Shown here piece by piece: positions 16,252 to 19,793 of a stretch of DNA of 19,793 nt. The translations under genes and the position numbers were made by a program. Origin of the DNA: an uncultured Opitutales bacterium (GTDB lineage Bacteria > Verrucomicrobiota > Verrucomicrobiia > Opitutales > UBA953); assembly GCA_934675585.1 (NCBI GenBank), contig CAKUQY010000031.1, forward strand, positions 1-19,793. The letters run 5' to 3'. Below the pieces are notes generated by a model. It saw only the letters and a list, made by a program, of their open reading frames with translations, had not been told where the DNA came from and made no database searches. How positions within the stretch are numbered: position 1 is the stretch's first letter; each line of letters starts with the position of its first letter.

Positions 16252-17421
16252 TTAGAATTTCATTTGAAGCATTGTGCGGAAGGCACCATAAGTTGCGTCG
16301 TGAGCTGCTCCGCCGTAGAGATGGCCAACTTCATAACCAGCAGCTACTTTTACATATTTGTTGAAGTAGTAGTTGGCACCCGCGTAAATTGTGTATGCAT
16401 TATCCGTTCCTGGATTTGCGGGAACGTTCTTTTGTGTGCTTGCGTCAACTTTGCCAGAATCCGTGTTCAAGTAAGTGAAACGGAATGCAGGTTCGATGCC
16501 ACAATCGAGCTTGTAAGTTGCGGTGAGATTGAGACCATAGAATGGTTTTACGCCAGATTTGTCTCCGTCGCCATCAACATAGTAGACGATGCCCAAGAGA
16601 TTGAGATTTCCGTTTTGATATTGAGCATATGGTTCAAAACCATAAACCGTTCCCCCGTTGCTATTTGCAGCTGTTGCATCGTCGCCAAAATTAACGATGC
16701 CATTAAAGCCGAGATAGAGACTTTCTTTGTCTGCAAATTTAATTTTTTTGCCAACATAGTAGGTTACTGCCAAGTCGTTTGATTTTTCGTCGTAATCTTT
16801 GGCGACTGCATTTGTGAGAGACATGCCATAATCGAAACTATCTGCTTTGCCAGCCCATTCAACACCGCAGTGATAACCTGAAAGCCCTTTTGCGCCTTTG
16901 CCATTCAAAAAGTTTGAATTGAGCGAGCGTTCAATGCATGGGAACAAGGCAGAAGATGAATATTCTTCAACACCGAAGTGGTTTTTCTTGTGTCCAACAG
17001 AAAGTGTTCCATATTCAGTTTTCTTTGAAATGAGAGCTTTGTCGATATAGCGGCTCCAATTGTCGCCACCCTTTCCGCTGCTGTCAAATTGGTAAACGAC
17101 AGATATTGCCCAGCCGTCTGTTGTTTTTGCTGTTGCTCCCAAACTTGAGCGGCGAATTGCGAAACCGCTGTTATCACCAGTCGTGCTGCGGTTGTTTGTC
17201 GCGTATGCGTATTGCACTTGCACCATCGCCGAAGGTGTGATTGTGATATCTTTGACTTCTGCGAATTTCACTTTTGGAACTTCGATCGTGATCTTGGTCG
17301 TGTCACTATTTGCTGCGGGAGCGTCTGTCGCTGGCGCAGAAACGGTTTGTGCTTCTTGGGCAAATGCAAAAGGAGCGATTGCCAAAGCTGCTGTTGCTAA
17401 TAATGTTTTTGATACTTTCAT
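16252..17421 (-). CDS. Outer-membrane porin, OprO/OprP-like
   Basis: 389 aa. Signal peptide at residues 1-21 (MKVSKTLLATAALAIAPFAFA). A short Ala/Thr-rich region follows, then alternating hydrophobic/aromatic beta-strand patterns from about residue 60 to the end and a terminal Phe, the recognition signal for outer-membrane assembly. ITPSAMVQVQYAY and FAIRRSSLGATAKTTDGWAISVVYQFD resemble the phosphate-selective porin O/P family. Substrate cannot be told from sequence. It is transcribed alone, between a leader hairpin and the terminator at 16191-16230. It contains only one perfect CGGGAACG copy, with several near matches. It fixes the cell as Gram-negative. Confidence 0.88.
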   Translation of the reverse strand: MKVSKTLLATAALAIAPFAFAQEAQTVSAPATDAPAANSDTTKITIEVPKVKFAEVKDITITPSAMVQVQYAYATNNRSTTGDNSGFAIRRSSLGATAKTTDGWAISVVYQFDSSGKGGDNWSRYIDKALISKKTEYGTLSVGHKKNHFGVEEYSSSALFPCIERSLNSNFLNGKGAKGLSGYHCGVEWAGKADSFDYGMSLTNAVAKDYDEKSNDLAVTYYVGKKIKFADKESLYLGFNGIVNFGDDATAANSNGGTVYGFEPYAQYQNGNLNLLGIVYYVDGDGDKSGVKPFYGLNLTATYKLDCGIEPAFRFTYLNTDSGKVDASTQKNVPANPGTDNAYTIYAGANYYFNKYVKVAAGYEVGHLYGGAAHDATYGAFRTMLQMKF

Positions 17422-17440
17422 AATTTTTTTTAGTTTTTCA

Positions 17441-17463
17441 TGTTCCCGTAAATCTCGGGAACG
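17441..17463. promoter_or_regulatory. Leader hairpin of the porin gene, from an inverted pair of the iterated word
   Basis: GTTCCCG (17442-17448) and CGGGAAC (17456-17462) form a 7-bp stem with a 7-base loop, 20 bases before the porin ATG. On the minus strand it is followed by A-rich rather than U-rich sequence, so it is not a normal terminator of that strand. It could stabilise the mRNA or simply be a paired motif. No clear porin promoter was found. Confidence 0.55.
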
Positions 17464-17537
17464 ATTTCATTTTAACCGATTTCAAGTGTTATTTTGCGAT
17501 TAATCAACAACTAACAGTCGCTTAACAATTTCTAAAC

Positions 17538-17573
17538 AAAAAGTGTTCCCGTGTAGCTCGCGGGAACGCTTTT
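17538..17573 (-). terminator. Intrinsic terminator downstream of prs, motif-based stem
   Basis: AAAGTGTTCCCG (17540-17551) pairs with CGGGAACGCTTT (17561-17572), with one wobble pair and a 9-base loop. A-rich sequence on the plus side gives the U tract for minus-strand transcripts. The loop region GTGTAGCTCGCG resembles GTGAAGCTGGCG in the terminator at 3463-3504 (10 of 12 bases). Confidence 0.85.
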
Positions 17574-17588
17574 AAGAGTTATTTTTGA

Positions 17589-18536
17589 TTAGTAACCTTT
17601 GATTTTGAAGAGTCCTGTAACCGAAGTATTCGTGTGAATACATTGAATTGCTTTGCCGATGAGCTCTGCAACAGAGAGCACTGTGATTGGCAAACCGTTT
17701 GGTTTTACGGGAACGGAATCTGTCGTGATGAGTTCGTCGAGCAACCCAGACGAAAGGCGTTCGTATGCGGTTTGATTCAATTGGCAGTGAGAAACCATTG
17801 CGCGGACTGATTTTGCGCCGTTTTCACGCAAGATTTTTGCCGCAGAGCAGAGCGTTCCCGCGGTTTCGGTCATATCGTCCACGAGAATGATATTGCGTCC
17901 TTCGACTTCGCCGACGAGATTTGTTGCCTCTACGGTTGAAGCGTCAATGCGGCGTTTTGCGATAAAGCCGATTGGCAAATTGAGCAAGTTTGCAACCGCA
18001 GAAGCCGCTTTCAAGCCGCCAATATCGGGCGAGAAAACGGTTGCGTTTTCCAAAAATGGTTTATCTTTGATGTAGTTGTAAAATGTTGAAGACGCGAAAA
18101 GGTGATCGACGGGAATATCAAAGAAACCTTGAATTTGTTGCGCGTGCAAATCGAGCGCAACCACGCGATTCGCTCCCGCAGCCGTGAGCAAGTTTGCCAC
18201 CAATTTGCCAGTAATCGGCACGCGTGGACGGTCTTTGCGGTCTTGGCGCGCGTAGCCAAAGAATGGAATGACAGCCGTGATGCGCGCAGCCGAAGCACGA
18301 CGGATCGCGTCGATCATAACGAGCAATTCCATCAAATGTTCATTAGTGGGCGTGCAGGTGGGTTGAATGACGAAAACGTCGCAACCGCGAATGTTTTCTT
18401 TAATTTGCACGAATGTTTCGCCGTCAGGGAACGGTTTAACTTCGGCTTCGCCAAGAGGAACGCAAATCGAGTCGCAAATTGCTTTTGCGAGCGCAGGGTT
18501 TGCATTGCCTGTGAAGATTTTGATTGGTGAGTTCAT
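17589..18536 (-). CDS. prs: Ribose-phosphate pyrophosphokinase (PRPP synthetase)
   Basis: 315 aa, full length. It makes 5-phosphoribosyl 1-diphosphate from ribose 5-phosphate and ATP for purine, pyrimidine, His, Trp and NAD synthesis. Signatures: FPDGETFVQIKENIRGCDVFVIQ near the N-terminus in part, the ATP-binding segment PFFGYARQDRKDRPRVPIT, the metal-binding DLHAQQIQGFFDIPVDHL, and the PRPP loop VDDMTETAGTLCSAA. The gene follows the lipoprotein gene by 18 bases and ends at the motif-based terminator. Two perfect copies of the iterated word lie in its 3' half; none are in the 5' half. Confidence 0.97.
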   Translation of the reverse strand: MNSPIKIFTGNANPALAKAICDSICVPLGEAEVKPFPDGETFVQIKENIRGCDVFVIQPTCTPTNEHLMELLVMIDAIRRASAARITAVIPFFGYARQDRKDRPRVPITGKLVANLLTAAGANRVVALDLHAQQIQGFFDIPVDHLFASSTFYNYIKDKPFLENATVFSPDIGGLKAASAVANLLNLPIGFIAKRRIDASTVEATNLVGEVEGRNIILVDDMTETAGTLCSAAKILRENGAKSVRAMVSHCQLNQTAYERLSSGLLDELITTDSVPVKPNGLPITVLSVAELIGKAIQCIHTNTSVTGLFKIKGY

Positions 18537-18554
18537 AGTCGATGAGAGAAAAAT

Positions 18555-19004
18555 TTAGCGGCGGTCTGCTTCAGAAGGCAAGCGTTTTGAGATTTCAGAA
18601 ACCATTTTGCGCGATTGTTCAAGATCGCCCCAAGTGCCCCAAACAATTGCGACTTCGGTGTAAGGTTGACCCGCTGGCAATTTAGAATCGCGTGGGCGTG
18701 CAGGTTGTTTGCGCGTTACATCAACGGTAATTTTTACAAAGCGAGGTCCGCAGAAAAAGAGTTCGCGGCTGTTGTTGGTTGGTGTGTCGCCCGCATAGTA
18801 AAGTCCCATCGATTCTCCCGCTTTGATTGCTGCTAAACTGACGGCTTCGAGATCGCTGTAATAAAAGCGTACATTTTCGAGCGTGCGCGTTGTCCAAACA
18901 GCTTGATTTGAGAATTTTGAGCCAGGCAAATCAACATCAACGGTGGTGCAACCCGCGAGCGCAATTAAGGTGAGAGAAGAGAGAAGTGCAATTAATTTTT
19001 TCAT
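18555..19004 (-). CDS. Small lipoprotein of unknown function (DUF3568-like)
   Basis: 149 aa. The start at 19002-19004 gives MKKLIALLSSLTLIALAGCT, a lipoprotein signal with lipobox LAGC. A longer frame opening further upstream would bury this signal and pass through the promoter, so it is rejected. The mature part has YYSDLEAVSLAAIKAGESMGL and then FFCGPRFVKITVDVTR and VAIVWGTWGDLEQSRKMVSEI, a pattern like small DUF3568-type lipoproteins; that assignment is tentative. It probably sits in the membrane facing the periplasm. prs begins 18 bases downstream and is likely co-transcribed. There are no copies of the iterated word here. Confidence 0.85.
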   Translation of the reverse strand: MKKLIALLSSLTLIALAGCTTVDVDLPGSKFSNQAVWTTRTLENVRFYYSDLEAVSLAAIKAGESMGLYYAGDTPTNNSRELFFCGPRFVKITVDVTRKQPARPRDSKLPAGQPYTEVAIVWGTWGDLEQSRKMVSEISKRLPSEADRR

Positions 19005-19013
19005 AGTTATTCT

Positions 19014-19042
19014 ATAATAGTGCTGTTTTGTAGCGCTTTCAA
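19014..19042 (-). promoter_or_regulatory. Promoter of the lipoprotein-prs operon
   Basis: On the minus strand TTGAAA (19037-19042), a 17-base spacer and TATTAT (19014-19019). Only 9 bases separate the -10 box from the ATG at 19004, giving a predicted leader of about 3 bases. There is no ribosome binding site. Confidence 0.6.
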
Positions 19043-19069
19043 ACAAAAATTTAACACAAAACAAATCTC

Positions 19070-19117
19070 GGCTCTCATTCAGGTTGGCTGAAAAATCGGG
19101 CACGGCAAAAATAAAAA
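19070..19117 (+). repeat. Left terminal inverted repeat of the ISL3-like element
   Basis: 48 bases; matches the complement of 19601-19647 apart from three single-base differences in the middle. The outer 17 and inner 17 bases match perfectly. Confidence 0.9.
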
Positions 19118-19543
19118 TGTTGTCTTAATTTGAGAAACAAATAATCAACGTCGGAAACGCCGCAGGCCTTGCTAATTATACGTTTTAGTGTCGCGTTTGT
19201 TGCTTCAATTTTGCCTGAATTTACCTTGTAAACAAATGCGTTTGCAATTTGACGAAAATGCAATTCTATTTTTCGGGCAAATTTTTGAACCCGAGAAATG
19301 CCCGATTTGAACGCCATTTTTATCCACGAAACCAACGCCAATTGCGCTTCCAACGCGTCTTTAATTTTGAAAATCGCGCGAAATTGTTCTTTGAGCAAAT
19401 AAGATATGTTTTTTCATGCGCTCGCCGCAGTGTGAACGCGTGCAGCCGAATCGTGCGTCGAATTTGTAATTGATGACAATGTTTTTAGCTTCTACAATAA
19501 TTCCAACAACACACCAGTTGGCAATTTTAAATAAGTTTTTCAT
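19075..19543 (-). pseudogene. Remnant ISL3-family transposase (N- and C-terminal parts joined, frameshifted)
   Basis: The 5' part, starting at 19543, gives MKNLFKIANWCVVGIIVEAK and continues to the zinc-ribbon-like GCTRSHCGERMKKH. From about 19398 another frame gives the typical C-terminus: LKEQFRAIFKIKD, then LVSWIKMAFKSGI, then NSGKIEATNATLKRIISKACG, the end of the ISL3 DDE domain with its catalytic Glu in the position of the family's NGxxEGxN. Together about 155 codons remain of a usual 400 or so; the first catalytic Asp residues are lost. The junction at about 19390-19400 is out of frame, so no active enzyme is made. Confidence 0.82.
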
Positions 19544-19600
19544 TCTCTATTTGTATAAAAATTACAAATAATTTGCGAGCTTAGTGTGTTGCCTTTTTTT

Positions 19601-19647
19601 TTTTTATTTTTGCCGTGCCGATTTTATCAGCAACCTGAATGAGAGCC
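19601..19647 (-). repeat. Right terminal inverted repeat of the ISL3-like element
   Basis: 47 bases, the complement of the left end with small differences. It is preceded by a run of T residues at 19594-19605. Confidence 0.9.
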
Positions 19648-19793
19648 AAAAAAACTCTCTTTCGTATTTCGTCAAATAAAAAGGACACCGAAGATTTTTT
19701 TGAGAGGAAAGATTCAGGGAGTTATTCTTCATTTAAGATGACACCGAAGGGATTGGCTGAAAACAGTTGAGAGGGTGAAGAAAAGACGTTGGT
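19648..19793. other. Right-edge stretch without a recognisable gene
   Basis: 146 bases outside the IS. No open frame worth calling was found. The 10-base word GACACCGAAG occurs at 19684-19693 and 19740-19749. No CGGGAACG copy is present. It may be the end of a decayed gene or another element cut by the window edge. Confidence 0.4.

Larger units (their letters stand above)
215..17860. repeat. Genome-wide iterated word CGGGAACG / CGTTCCCG (uptake-sequence-like)
   Basis: Hand counting finds about 82 copies of CGGGAAC or its complement GTTCCCG; about 70 extend to the 8-mer CGGGAACG. Random expectation over both strands of the window is about 2.4 and 0.6. Copies in the two orientations are nearly equal (about 43 and 39). 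The base before the 8-mer is usually G or A. Example starts: 215, 264, 442, 1511, 4513, 9602, 13353, 13389, 15979, 16009, 17853. Most lie inside coding regions, in all reading frames; inverted pairs form terminator stems. Near-miss variants (CGGGAGCG, GTTCCTG, ATTCCCG) are also common. The word is not palindromic, so it is not a HIP1-like palindrome or an obvious type II restriction site. The span given runs from the first to the last perfect copy. The function as an uptake sequence is inferred, not shown. Confidence 0.9.
19070..19647 (-). mobile_element. Internally deleted ISL3-family insertion sequence (about 578 bp)
   Basis: The ends are long inverted repeats starting GGCTCTCATTCAGG, and GGCTCT is typical of ISL3 tips. 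Between them lie the two ends of an ISL3 transposase with the middle missing. The intact ends and lost core make it a non-autonomous derivative that could still move if a full relative supplies transposase. The flanks (CAAATCTC before and AAAAAAAC after) show no 8-bp target duplication, so it is old or has been rearranged. Confidence 0.82.

Noticed and set aside
215..17860. Reading CGGGAACG as a CRISPR, an ordinary tandem repeat or the target of a local restriction enzyme
   Set aside because: Copies are dispersed and irregularly spaced in both orientations. The word is contiguous, whereas type I targets are bipartite, and restriction targets tend to be avoided, not enriched.
18555..19103. 182-aa version of the lipoprotein with an upstream start
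   Set aside because: The extension reads through the promoter and into the IS end, and hides a perfect lipoprotein signal peptide.
19684..19749. Two copies of GACACCGAAG as a meaningful repeat
   Set aside because: Only 10 bases and two copies at the window edge; too little to support a feature.

Overview
The window reads as chromosomal DNA of a Gram-negative bacterium of moderate to low GC. It has an outer-membrane porin with a C-terminal Phe, a lipobox lipoprotein, and a secreted giant protein joining thioredoxin-like, transglutaminase-like, PA14 and F5/8-C regions. That style of secreted protein, together with several start codons lacking a Shine-Dalgarno sequence, suggests Verrucomicrobiota (Opitutae-like). 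This is an inference from gene content; no marker in the window proves it.

Layout: (1) 118-3444, a large secreted multidomain protein. (2) 3519-5081, aroQ and ychF on the minus strand, meeting gene 1 at a bidirectional terminator. (3) 5271-13029, a type I restriction-modification cluster on the plus strand: half-size S, hsdM, a four-helix-bundle protein, two-TRD hsdS, hsdR and a YgjP-type metallopeptidase, mostly overlapping or only a few bases apart. (4) 13110-13184, tRNA-Arg(CCG). (5) 13249-16156, a three-gene operon: unknown basic-N-terminus protein, fluoride channel crcB, and a fused AlkA-type glycosylase/O6-alkylguanine methyltransferase. (6) 16252-17421, a porin (minus). (7) 17589-19004, lipoprotein then prs (minus). 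(8) 19070-19647, an internally deleted ISL3-type insertion sequence with 47-48 bp terminal inverted repeats.

The most striking feature is not a gene. The non-palindromic word CGGGAACG (or CGTTCCCG) is repeated throughout the first 17.9 kb: about 80 copies of the 7-mer core CGGGAAC by hand count, against 2-3 expected by chance. It occurs about equally in both orientations and inside essential genes, where it imposes peptides such as VPA, AGT, RER and RGND. It also forms the stems of all three intrinsic terminators as inverted pairs. This behaviour matches DNA uptake sequences of Neisseria and Pasteurellaceae, or possibly HIP1 of cyanobacteria, with a different sequence and higher density. It is absent from the IS and its flanks and thinner in parts of the restriction cluster, as expected if it builds up in resident DNA.

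Three promoters lie so close to their start codons that leaderless transcription is likely.
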